Origin: Eutreptiella sp. 'Long Island Sound 2002'
Taxonomy: Eukaryota; Euglenozoa; Euglenophyceae; Eutreptiales; Eutreptiaceae
Direction of reading: 5' to 3'
Length of the DNA stretch: 64,000 bases
Assembly: GCA_964036045.1 (NCBI GenBank)
Contig: OZ038381.1
Span: forward strand, 65,286,242 to 65,350,241
The position numbers and the translations under genes were made by a program. This document shows, piece after piece, positions 32,355-42,620 of this stretch (the first letter of the stretch is position 1; every line of letters begins with the position of its first letter). The notes under the pieces were generated by a model that searched no databases, was not told where the DNA came from, and worked only from the letters and a program-made list of their open reading frames with translations.

Positions 32355-32900
32355 GTGATGCTCGCCATGCAATGGAGTACCTCTATGCAACTAACGGGAC
32401 AAGTCCCTTGCTGGTTCCTGGAGTATTGTGCAAGCGTTCTCCAAATGTTTGCAAAGGATTCAAGCACCTTGCGTTCCACAGTGTGCACGTTTCAAAATTG
32501 CATGCACGAAAATGCTTTGATAGAGAACGATGAGCCCGTCGATTGGGCAATGACGGCGTGTGGGCCCCTCCCCACCGTGACGGATGCCGGAATACATGCA
32601 GCCATTCGCAACCGCCAATGGAGTTCTTCATCATCATTTAATACCATATGTGGTAAGGCTTCGTTATCAGGCACCACCAAACCCGGGCATTCATCCACCA
32701 ACAAGCAGTCTACAACAAAATCCCAACCAAGAAAATCATCCGCACCATCCGCTAGTCCACCGGTAAGGCCAACCAAGAAGATTCCCTTGTTAGCACGAAC
32801 ATGCATGCGGCCACACAAGCAGACCCCTAATACACCGCTATGTCAATCGGGTCACCAAGTGCCACGAAAGAGAAGTCAAGAGCCAAGTACATCATCATAG
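32355..32900 (+). pseudogene. Ser/Thr/Pro-rich continuation, function unknown
   Basis: 181-codon frame, in the same phase as the SAP ORF. Its first 90 residues contain several Cys/His (STVCTFQNCMHENALIENDE). The rest is a Ser/Pro/Lys-rich disordered tail. It may be the C-terminal part of the SAP protein, with the region 32040-32355 degraded. A MIZ/SP-RING finger, usual after SAP in PIAS/Siz proteins, was looked for and not convincingly found. Confidence 0.35.
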
Positions 32901-33061
32901 TACAAGAATATAAGAAACCGGTCATCTAACTCCACTTCCGGGCCTAGGTCCAAAAACAGCCCCTTCACGGACCAACAGCAATCCAATGATGGACGCAAAC
33001 GATTATCGTCAAATCAATCCACATCCGAAGAGGCTCCTAGGTCCAAGCAACGAGGACAACA

Positions 33062-33312
33062 CGCCTAGTGAATCATGCAATGTTATTGGAGGAAGAAATC
33101 AAGGAGTGGTTGACACACATAACAAATGAGAGTTCAAGGCGGCGCCAACGCCACGCCCATGCCTTGCATTTTTCGGGACCAAAGACGGCACCGAAGTAAC
33201 CGCACAATACCGTCTTCTCTTTCTCCAACTCCATCCGGATAAGAACCAGTCTGATGCGTTGGCCAAGCAACGATTCCAAGTCCTAGGCCGTGCAAAAGAT
33301 GTTTTCAAATAA
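33062..33312 (+). pseudogene. J-domain (DnaJ-like) fragment with a frameshift
   Basis: AQYRLLFLQLHPDKNQSDAL followed by AKQRFQVLGRAKDVFK and a stop at 33310-33312 is a J-domain helix II, HPD motif (codons 33232-33240) and helix III. The HPD loop is what stimulates Hsp70 ATPase. The preceding segment (LLEEEIKEWLTHI) is in another frame, so one base has been lost or gained near 33180. It is too short and broken to be functional as seen. Confidence 0.6.
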
Positions 33313-33600
33313 AGAGACACCGTGGCCAAACAATCATTACCACATTTTTTGGTGGATTACCTGAACATCTACACCAATTTTATATATCGTTCTTCTCGTC
33401 CTCCCATAGGCACGTACTGTACACTCTACTCTCAATGGTTGGACTTGCAAATATACATCTTGGCGTTACCTTCCAGTTTCCTCCCGGTCTTTTCTTTTGC
33501 ATTGTGCTCGGAATGGTTGGACTTTGAAATATAGGTGTACGCCTTGCGGTGTTATCTTCTCATTCTTTCCATGATGTCCTACCGTCGGGAGTCCAAGTTG
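33313..33600. other. Flank after J-domain relic with a short duplication
   Basis: ATGGTTGGACTTGCAAATAT (33436) is nearly repeated as ATGGTTGGACTTTGAAATAT about 76 bp later. No gene seen. Confidence 0.4.
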
Positions 33601-34700
33601 CGAAAAAAAATGACATTGGTCGCATACTACACATGCATGCATTCAAGGGCACATATCAAAAATAGGATAAACATGCTACGTCTTGAGAGAAGTGAAGGAT
33701 GATGGATGAGAAATCCCAAAATGCCTGGAAAATGGGCCGTTTGGGACCAAAAATGGGTGAAAAATGGGTCATAAACGTGTTTTTCCAAAAAGGGTTGTGG
33801 ACCATTTGGAGTGCACAAACAAGTGAAATGAGCCCAAATTGAGCCCAATTTGAGCTTTTTTTCCCCCCTCTAAGGTCCCAATAGCCTTGAAAATGGCCCA
33901 TTTTGTGACCAAAAACGCGTCAAAGATGGGTCAAAAATGTGTTTTCCAAAAAAAATGTTGGAGCATTTGGGGGTGCTCAAATGGGACAATAGTGCCCATT
34001 TTGAGCCGATTTTGACACAATTTAGCCCATTTGGCCACACACGTGCACCAAGTGGTACACTTCGCACGTACCTTTGAGCCGTATTCTAGAGCCAACTAGA
34101 GTTCGGGAGAGGGGTGTAGCTTAGAGGATGTATGTGTGTGTGTGCGCGCGTGTATAAACATATCCTCTAATCTACACCCTTCCCTCCGACTCTAGGTGGC
34201 TCCACCATACGGCTCTAAAGTACATGCGAAGTGTAAAACTTGGTGCATACATGTGGTGAAACGGGCTACATGGAGTCAAATTGGGCTCAAAATGCGCTCA
34301 TGTGACTTGTTTGTGTGCCCCAATTGGTCTAGGGTCACTTTTGGAAAAACACTTCTTGACCCATTTTGGACTCTTTTTTGGTCTCAAAAAAGAGCCCATT
34401 TTCAAGTCATTTTGGCATTTTCCATGCCCCAACACGCATCACCGGGGGCACAAAATGCGCTGAAAACACTTGTTTCCGCATCCCGAAGAGTCCAGGATCG
34501 CTGTTGGAAAAAAATTGTTGTCCCTTTTTTGGTCCATTTTTGGTCCCCAAACGGCCCATTTTCAAAGCATTTTGGGATTTTCCATGGGCCAAAACGCGTC
34601 GCCACGGGCTCAAAACGGGATAAAGACACTTGTTTGAGCATCTCAAGTGGTCTAAGAACAACTTTGCAAAAGATGATTTTTTTCCGCCCCGGGGACCCTG
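33600..34700. mobile_element. Foldback element FB4 (borders uncertain)
   Basis: Minus-type modules at about 33700-34070 face plus-type modules at about 34210-34680. Each module is ~150-170 bp, with AAAATGGGCC/GGCCCATTTT, a TTTTTGGTC-like core and a GTGTTTTTCC or GGAAAAACAC block. The centre (34075-34215) pairs GAGCCGTATTCTAGAGCC with GGCTCCACCATACGGCTC, and TTAGAGGATGT with ACATATCCTCTAA, around a GTGTGTG spacer. ORFs in both arms are translations of the same repeat. No terminal repeat or target duplication could be fixed. Confidence 0.6.
34075..34215. repeat. FB4 fold centre
   Basis: Imperfect palindrome centred near 34143. Outer stem CTTCGCACGTACCTTTGAGC against TAAAGTACATGCGAAG; inner stem AGAGGATGT against ACATATCCTCT; loop (GT)n/GCGC. 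Confidence 0.7.
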
Positions 34701-35247
34701 GTGGACCCATTGTTGGCCCCCACCGTACGCGGCCTGCGTTGCCCTCTAGCTCCACCAAGTGACCACTGGTACGGGGGTCTAGGCGTCTCGTTGGGCAATT
34801 TTGAGGGTTGGAAATCACAAAAAGTGGGGGGTTGCAGGTGGACTAGGTGCCCTTGCAATTGGGATTTGACCACGTACCCCGGGATATGGCTAGTTTTTCG
34901 TTTTGGGGCCGTTTGACACAAGTTGCGCACTTTTTGGGCCATTTTTAGGCTTTTTCTTGGCCATATCGTGGAGTTAGGGGGCAACAAGATGCTCTTTGCC
35001 ACGGGGCAAACAAGGCACACGTGCAATGTAGCCACCGTTCCCCTCCATTTGGCTGTTTTGACCGAGTTTCGGGGCCGTTTTGGGCCAAAAAAAACTTTTT
35101 GGGGCATAAAATGCGTAGCATTGCGTAGGCACCTCCCGACTTGCCGCCCTCGCCGAGGGGCGCCACTGGTGGGTTTTGGGCTCAAAACTTGGATTGGCAA
35201 GGGCGCCACCTAGCAAAATGTAAGGGGAGAGGGGTGCGGTAATATAT
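34700..35247. other. No gene recognised
   Basis: Mixed sequence with short frames on both strands and no domain. It may include the far end of FB4. Confidence 0.4.
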
Positions 35248-35887
35248 ATGGGTGTTTCGCCGGGGGGGGGGGGGGGTCAAAGAAGCAATTTTGTTGCGAA
35301 TAGAGGCAAATTTTCACCGTTTTTGGATTTTTGTTCAAATATCACCACTATCGCGCGGCAAAAATTGTTCCCCCCTATTTCGGACGTGCTGAATCCAAAA
35401 AAAACAAGAGTTAGAGCATGGTGAGACGGTGGCACGGATTTGTGGAGGCCAGTTGGGTTGAGCAGATTCTCAAGCACCCAAATTGACAATAAATCCCTAA
35501 TATGTTGGACATATCGTTGAGTTAGGACCCAAGATCAAAACCAATGGATTTGGCATGACAAAACACATCTTTTTGCCCTTTTCATTTGTTGGTTTTGCGA
35601 CGATCTGTTGGAGAAATGGGCCCAAAATGGTTCACCGGTACCTCTGCAGCACAACATCTGGGCAGACCGAAATCCTGACCCGTCAACAGTAAATGGCCCG
35701 TGGCAGTGACATATCGTTGAGTTGCGGTCCGAAACCTTCGTTTTTGAATTCGGCACACTCAAAATGGGGGGGGGGGGGGTTCTAACATACCCAATGGACC
35801 AAGGTACCAGGGCCGACCGTTGGCCCGAAGTGGACTAACTGCTATTCGCAACTGTTTGACCCCCCCCCCCCCCGGCGAAACACCCAT
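35248..35887. mobile_element. 640-bp MITE-like element with poly-G/poly-C termini
   Basis: Left end ATGGGTGTTTCGCC followed by a G run and TCAAA; right end is its inverse, ending GGCGAAACACCCAT. The inverted match continues inward as TTGCGAATAG against CTATTCGCAA, about 40 bp in all. Inside, ACATATCGTTGAGTT occurs twice about 200 bp apart (35509 and 35709). No ORF of its own. Confidence 0.7.
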
Positions 35888-36354
35888 GGAAAGTATTTTT
35901 TTTCTGAGATTTCGTCCACTGAATTCTAGCCAAGATGTATCTTTTGCTCGTATTGGTGCAAATAAGTGGCGAATCCTGTACAAAATTTGGGAAAATGCCC
36001 TCAAAAAGAGAGGCTTGGACGACAATTCTATCCATTGCAAAACGACAACATGGGGAGCACCGCCACAACCTACAATAGGGGCAGGGGTGTGGGAGAGGTT
36101 GTGGGACACATGTGTCCCACAACATGCCACACGCCCCCAATGTAGGTAAGGCTTGCTTGGGAAGTAATACGCAGAACGCTCATCAAGAATGTTGTATATT
36201 GTTGTGCTGAAATAGACACTACTGCACCAACAAAGCCGATAGGGGTCAGCCTCCCCATTCCATAATGCATACCGTGGAAACACGAGTATTTTTAAACATG
36301 AACATTTTGCGAAAATAAAAAAAATAATATTGAGCAAATTGTTTGTTTTTGCTA
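35888..36354. other. Region between the MITE and the spliced gene
   Basis: A plus-strand frame (to 36149) is protein-like (KWRILYKIWENALKKRGLDD) and ends next to a perfect splice donor, AG|GTAAGG (about 36145-36151). The opposite strand is also open. It might be one exon of an unrecognised plus-strand gene; nothing else confirms it. Confidence 0.25.
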
Positions 36355-36449
36355 CTAAACAGCCTGTAAACAGCTTACCACTAAACAGCTGTAAAATAAT
36401 TCTTTGCAATTATTTTGAATTTGCGAGCCAAAACCTGTGCATTGAGCCC
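36355..36449 (-). CDS. Spliced minus-strand gene, candidate last exon
   Basis: Acceptor CTTTATTTCAG ends at 36450. The exon starts in phase 1, exactly the phase left by the donor at 36765, and runs 31 codons to a TAG (Cys-containing QNNCKELFYSCLVV). Intron length would be 316 bp. Confidence 0.45.
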
Positions 36450-36472
36450 CTGAAATAAAGTACCGTGGGCCG

Positions 36473-36524
36473 TTGGGCCTGGATGGGCATCGGGACCGTT
36501 GGGCCTGGATGGGCATCGGGACCA
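36473..36524 (+). repeat. 26-bp tandem duplication in an intron
   Basis: GTTGGGCCTGGATGGGCATC plus GGGACC, twice in a row. Confidence 0.85.
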
Positions 36525-36765
36525 AAGGGGATGCACACATAGCAATCACAGGCCCAGTCAGTTCAGGACCATGTTTGCGCCAGACCGCAACCGCTACACC
36601 CCAATGTGCACCAGGGACCTGGCAGCTTGGTGTATCAAAGGGAATGCTCGGAACCCATACATTGTGTTTGGCATGCATTACTCAATACATAGACCCCCAT
36701 TACATTTTTATGAGCCAGAGGATTTTGAATGAAGACACTGGGATAGTATGAATGCCCTTACTTAC

Positions 36766-37072
36766 CCCATACCATGTAATGGTCAATGTCAATGAGAATA
36801 AATGCATTATGCTGTGGCCACTGTGATTGAAGACCACCAGTCAGCACAGCGGCAATGAGCGCACATAGGGATGAAGTGCAACTGGCAAGAGGCACACTTC
36901 TTTGCTCTGTGGGCCCACGACCTTTGCCGGCCGCCATGCGCTGCTGCTGGGTCAGCTGTGTATTCATAACTTGCTGATTAGTCAACTCTTTCCGCAGAGA
37001 CTCCAGGGTCTTCTGAAGGTCCTGAAGAAGGGCAACCGCACTTGCAGACCTAGCCCCAGCCCCAGCCGCGTC
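36766..37072 (-). CDS. Spliced minus-strand gene, candidate coiled-coil exon
   Basis: 307 bp. Acceptor TTCATATCCAG before 37072; strong donor GGG|GTAAGTAAGG after 36766. It starts at phase 0 and ends at phase 1. Residues include a heptad-like stretch (SAVALLQDLQKTLESLRKEL then TNQQVMNTQLTQQQRM), then a small hydrophobic segment (SSLCALIAAVLTGGL). No catalytic domain was recognised. Probably a structural or adaptor protein. Confidence 0.5.
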
Positions 37073-38828
37073 CTGGATATGAACCACAGCCGCACACCGA
37101 GGGCGTGCAGCCACCTGGCCAAAAAAACCCCACAAGCCTTGGCAATCCCTTGTCCTTGTCGCTCGCCTTGTCTCAGACCCCACTCTGTCTGCTGCAGCCT
37201 TGACGAAAGCACACTATCCCAGCCTGGGGGCACAACAATACGTCAAACCCATTTGGGATTCCCTTTCCGTAGATGCGCACCAGAGCAAGAGTTCTATTAA
37301 CATTCTTTGTAATGCTCCTTTGGTCCATTTTTCAGTTAACTCACTACATCCTTGAGATATTCATTTGGGACGTTGTACCACTTTCCACATATTGGTATCC
37401 CTGTGAACGGCCATCCTGCACGCCCTTGGCATGGGCATCCTCGACCTAGGCCAGGGGTGGAGGGGGTCTAAACCCTGGAGTTGGAGGCCTGGGTCACTAT
37501 AGGTTTGGGTCAAGGGCGACAGCATTGACTGGTTGGGAGTGGTCTCAGTTGTTTGCTTGGCTTCAACAAGAGCATCCCCATTCTAGACCTAGGTAGAGGA
37601 AGTGTTGCTCTTGAGTTTCGAGGTCATTGAGGATGCAGTTGTCTCAAAAGGCTCCACAGTCCCCCCCCCAACCATTTGAGAGGTCACTGTCCAGGCCTCG
37701 GATAGAACAATCCGTATTGATGGTGCGCAACACCCCCTCGGATTTCCACAAGATTGACCACCTCCTTGCATACGTGCAAAGATTGAGAACCACAGAGGCC
37801 ACCATCTGTTTTGGACTCCCAAAGCCCGAACATGGGTGTTGGTCCCTTTTTTCGCAATGCCTTTAGATTGGATTGACAAATGAATCCCACCCAATGGTTC
37901 CCAAATCCACATTTGATAGATAGAGCTGGCAAAACGCAAATCCATTGGCACAAACTGAGCACTTCTCATTAGTCGCAATTTAGCAATCCAAGGGTGGCCC
38001 CAAAAACTGTGGGTCGCAGCTACCTATTCCTTGCAAGATCGGGACCACACCCAAAGAAAGAAGGTGGATTGTGACGACATAACCCCTGCCGTATCAGGGG
38101 CCACACCCCTTGTGGTTACCTATGCTGGACTACTTACTACCTGCGAACCTGCGAACTGGAGGGGAAAAAAAGCAACTAATTTCTCTTGTGCTGTAAACCA
38201 GGTAGAAAAACTTTTTCACTAAACTCAAGCATCAAAAAACTTGTAACCCCAGTAATTCGGTTGGTTTCAAAGCCAAGAAGGCAAGTGTTTCCTCAGTAAG
38301 TCGTTTTTTTGTATACCCAAGTACATAAAGCGCGCACACTCTGGGGCCAACCGTTTTGCATTCCCTTTTGCACTGGGTATTACACCAGGGAAAATTCCTC
38401 AGGCTATTGCATATGTACCTGTTCCCTCCTGGGAGAGTGTGTGCACACTGTACTGTGCAGCAGGGCACAGGATGCAGTTAGATCAACCACGTCCTGTTTG
38501 TGGCCAGCAGAAGGCCCAGGGGTTCCCTTTGCCCTATTTACCAAAATTTTGGTAAATTTTTGGTAAAAAGGTAAAAACATTTTGGTAAAAAGGTTCTACT
38601 GCCACGTGCCTGTTGCTTGTCGATTCCTGACCCACATAAGCAGGTTGATATCAGAAGTTTTCCGAGGGCATAGAGTTAGTGGTGCTGCTCCCAGAGAGCT
38701 GGGCTGAGGGATGTGGAATGTGATGCCCTGCTTTTGACCATCACCATGTACTATACATCAAAGAGCAGAAAACTGCCATTGTCCTGACTATCTGCATTGT
38801 GGCAGGAGACATGAGCCAGTGTACTCAC

Positions 38829-38891
38829 AGCAGCAGCAGGGTGGATTCCCACAAACGTGAAGCAACCCTCCAAACTCCCATTCTTGTTCCA
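38829..38891 (-). CDS. Spliced minus-strand gene, candidate 63-bp exon
   Basis: 21 codons (WNKNGSLEGCFTFVGIHP then AAA), phase 0 at both ends. Acceptor AAAAATTTTCAG precedes 38891 and donor GTGAGTAC follows 38829. The downstream intron to 37073 would be about 1.76 kb and may hide further exons. Confidence 0.45.
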
Positions 38892-39068
38892 CTGAAAATT
38901 TTTGCGCATACCCATGAGCGCCTGCTCACGTACACACAGGCACCCAAACACACACGGTCAACGTGACAAACAGGGCGATGTTAAAGGCGGCCTGAATGTA
39001 CTAAATCTCGTCAGGTGCAGTGTCAAAACAAAGGCCGTTCAAACACGGCACTAGGTGCCTTTCTGCAG

Positions 39069-39069
39069 T

Positions 39070-39153
<84 letters not shown>
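39069..39153. repeat. (CA)n microsatellite, about 85 bp, at a splice donor
   Basis: Nearly pure CA on the plus strand. On the coding (minus) strand it is (GT)n beginning at the donor of the 39154-39327 exon, so donor choice could slide in 2-bp steps inside the run. Confidence 0.9.
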
Positions 39154-39155
<2 letters not shown>

Positions 39156-39327
39156 GAACCCGGCTTGACTCCTTGTTCTTTTCCTCCCTCAATGCGGTAT
39201 TGCTCTGCTTCAAAGACCGTATAGTAGCCTCATACTGCTGTTTGCTATGCTCCATGTCTCGGATCTTGTGCTCAAGGCGGGAATTGCGCTCCAGGGCCTG
39301 ACTCGCCCTCTTGTCCCCCGCATCTTT
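39154..39327 (-). CDS. Spliced minus-strand gene, candidate coiled-coil exon
   Basis: 174 bp, 58 codons, phase 0 at both ends. The acceptor is TTCCTGCATTTCCAG. The donor CAG|GTGTGTG is the first repeat of a long (GT)n run. The sequence is a strongly charged coiled coil (RLEHKIRDMEHSKQQYEATI then RSLKQSNTALREEKNKESSR). This is the best single exon in the window. Confidence 0.6.
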
Positions 39328-39408
39328 CTGGAAATGCAGGAACAGCGGCCAAGGGGGTGATTGTACGCCGAAAATGATGCGGCAGTACAACCCCAAACAA
39401 TGGTACAC

Positions 39409-39519
39409 CCGCTGCGGGCGTGTGTGTGTTTGTGGTGGCAAGGGGGGCTGGTTGAGGGGGTCAACCATATGACGGAGGTGATCATTCAGGATGGGCCAGA
39501 TGTGCAAAAGGTGACCAAG
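39409..39519 (-). CDS. Spliced minus-strand gene, candidate exon
   Basis: 111 bp, 37 codons, phase 0 at both ends. Good acceptor CTTACCTTTCTCACAG; weaker donor GTGTAC. LGHLLHIWPILNDHLRHMVD, then a Pro-rich end. Intron to the next exon would be 81 bp. The gene may instead read straight through to 39328. Confidence 0.4.
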
Positions 39520-40540
39520 CTGTGAGAAAGGTAAGTTGTGTACAAAAAATCGTCTAGTCGTGAAATATTTTTCCGGTAAATGCGTGCAATTTGTTTTTGC
39601 GGTAAGCCCTGTAAATTATATAAAAAATTGAAAGGTTGAAAGAAATACAACTTTTCCAACACATGACCAATATGTACAGCTGCCGGTTCCGTGCGGCACC
39701 CCATAGCGACCTTTACGATGGGACACCGAGTCCACAAAGCACATAGTACTCTGCGTGGCCACCAATTGGTTGGGACGCGGCCAATATAACATAGTTTCAC
39801 ATGGTGTCATTGGCACTAGACACAAAATCAGGCTCAAGAAAAGAGTCCTGACAGGGCCATGGCCCACATCCAATGTGCCAGCACTGGAAAGAAAAACAGG
39901 CTCAAGAAGAAGAGTCCTGACAGGGCCATGACCACACCCCTCACAAGGCATGCACCACAGGTCTTGTAACATTGGCCACACACATAAGGTGGCCGAAAGA
40001 GATTAAGGCAATACCAGTTTCTCCAATGCACCTCCATGGGTGCAGCAACAGCATTAGACGAAGACTCATCAATATTGGGTGGGTTCAGAGCAAGCGTGGA
40101 GACATTAGCGTCGCTATTGCTATCACTACCGGCCACCACCTTCCTGCAGCTTTTTGCAAGAGTCTTTTTTTGGGGGGGGATGCACGTTATTGTGACTGGC
40201 GCGTGCAAACCTTTCTTAATGGCTCCGCACGTGGAGTCACCTTGCGCTCAATACGGCCCAACTTAAAAGGGCGTTGGGCGACAATCTCCCAATAGTATTG
40301 AGAGGGTACCTTAAAATTCGGTTCTTTTACGAGCCATAGCAACACAGCCTCACACGTCACGAAAGTGCAATAGTTCGCACAAGTACAACCATCCGCTACC
40401 ATGCCGAATAAGCTCCTTCGTCAGTTCAAGGGTAAAGAGTCCCAAATAGCCAAGCAAAAGTACATTGCATGTGTATTCATAGGGTATCATCCGTGCCCAC
40501 CGAACTGATTGTGGCCGATTTCTTCGTGTATGGCTCGGTG
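39520..40540 (-). pseudogene. Upstream part of the minus-strand gene, or a separate relic
   Basis: Protein-like minus-strand frames: AVLLWLVKEPNFKVPSQYYW (about 40300-40360), an Asp/Ser-rich stretch (GSDSNSDANVSTLALNPPNI), then a Cys cluster PPYVCGQCYKTCGACL (about 39945-39992). The last is followed by a possible phase-0 donor GTGAGG at 39944. A frame change lies near 40200. A 69-bp tandem duplication (CAGGCTCAAGAA at 39829 and 39898) follows. The Cys spacing hints at a zinc-binding site. Exon borders are unresolved. Confidence 0.35.
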
Positions 40541-41480
40541 CCATTTGCAGAGCATTGCTTGAAGGACATTGTTGCATACACAAAGGGGGGGAAAAAAGCC
40601 TTCTCGGAAGCCCAAAAAAGGGGTGAAGTGCTACGCCACCCCTGCATTCTCGGTGGTCCCCAAACAAAGGGAGACAAAAACAGAAGTGGACACCTCACCC
40701 CTGCCTTCTCAAAGACCCAAAAGAGGGCGAAAATACTGGGCGTGGAATGAGAGTCCCTAACCCCAACTCAAGGGGCAACACAGGAAAGCGTGGATTGCGA
40801 GTCCCTAACCCCAACTCAAGGGGCCTCACAACAAAGCGTGGATTGAGAGTCCCTAACCCCAACTCAAGGGGCCATGCAACAAAGCGTGGATTGAGAGTCC
40901 CTAACCCCAACTGAAGGGGCAATGCAACAAAGCGTAGATTGCGAGTCCCTAACCCCAACTCAAGGGGCCACGCAACAAACCATGGATTGAGAGTCCCTAA
41001 CCCCAACTCAAGGGGCAATGCAACAAAATGTGGATCGACAGTCCCTGACCCCAACTCAAGGGGCCACGCAACAAAGCGTGGATTGCCAGTCCCTAACCCC
41101 AACTCAAGGGGCAATGCAAGAAAATGTGGATTGACAGTCCCTAACCCCAACTCAAGGGGCCATGCAACAAAGCGTGGATTGCGAGTCCCTAACCCCAACT
41201 CAAGGGGCCACACAACAAAGCGTGGATTGAGAGTCCCTAACCCCAACTCAAGGGGCCACGCAACAAAGCGTGGATTGCGAGTCCCTAACCCCAACTCAAG
41301 GGGCCAACCAACAAAGCGTGGATTGAGAGTGCCTAACCCCCACTCAAGGGGCCACGCATTAAGGCGTGGATTGAGAGTCCCTATCCCCAACTCAAGGGGC
41401 CATGCAACAACGCGTGCATTGAGAGTCCCTAACCCCAACTCAAGGGGCCACACAACAAAGCGTGGATTGAGAGTCCCTAA

Positions 41481-42620
41481 CCCCAACCCAGGGGGCCACG
41501 CAATAAAGCGTGGATTGGAAGTCCCTAACCCCAACTCAAGGTTCCAATCAACAAAGCGTGGACTGACACATCCTAACCCGAACTCAAGGGGCCGCGCAAT
41601 AAAGCGTGGATTGAGAGTCCCTATCCCCAACTCAAGGGGCCACGCAACAAAGCGTGGATTGCGAGTCCCTAACCCCAAATCAAGGGGCCAACCAACAAAG
41701 CGTGGATTGAGAGTCCCTAACCCCAACTCAAGGGGCCACGCAAGAAAGCGTGGATTGTGAGTCCCTAACCCGACCTCAAGGGGCCAACCGACAAAGCGTG
41801 GATTGAGAGTCCCTAACCCCAACTCAAGGGGCCACGCCACAAAGCGTGGATTGACAGTCCCTAACCCCAACTCATGGGTCCAACCAACAAAGCGTGGATT
41901 GACAGTTCCTAACCCGAACTCAAGGGGCCACGCAATAAGGCGTGGATTGAGAGTCCCTATCCCCAACTCAAGGGGCCATGCAACAAAGCGTGGATTGAGA
42001 GTCCCTAACCCCAACACAAGGGGCCACGCAACAATGCGTGGATTGCGAGTCCCTAACCGCAACTCAAGGGGCCACGCCACAAAGCGTGAATTGACAGTCC
42101 CTAACCCCAACTCATGAGTCGGACCAACAAAGCGTGGATTCACAATTCCTAACCCAAACTCAAGGGGCCACGCAATAAGGCGTGGATTGAGAGTCCCTAT
42201 CCCCAACTCAAGGGGCCATGCAACAAAGCGTGGATTGAGAGTCCCTAACCCCAACTCAAGGGGCCACACAACAAAGCGTGGATTGAGAGTCCCTAACCCC
42301 AACCCAGGGGGCCACGCAATAAAGCGTGGATTGGAAGTCCCTAACCCCAACTCAAGGTTCCAATCAACAAAGCGTGGACTGACAGTTCCTAACCCGAACT
42401 CAAGGGGCCACGCAATAAAGCGTGGATTGAGAGTCCCTATCCCCAACTCAAGGGGCCACGCAACAAAGCGTGGATTGCGAGTCCCTAACCCCAAATCAAG
42501 GGGCCAACCAACAAAGCGTGGATTGAGAGTCCCTAACCCCAACTCAAGGGGCCACGCCACAAAGCGTGGATTGTGAGTCCTTAACCCCAACTCAAGGGGC
42601 CACGCAACAAAGCGTGGATT
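41481..42620. repeat. 816-bp higher-order repeat in the 48-bp satellite
   Basis: A marked run of variant monomers (CCAACCCAGGGGGCC, then CAAGGTTCCAATCAACAAAG) at 41481 recurs at 42297, 816 bp or 17 monomers later, with the same neighbours on both sides. Confidence 0.8.

Noticed and set aside
32339-32533. SP-RING/MIZ zinc finger that would make the SAP relic a PIAS/Siz protein
   Set aside because: Cys and His residues are present but the spacing does not fit the SP-RING pattern in any single frame.
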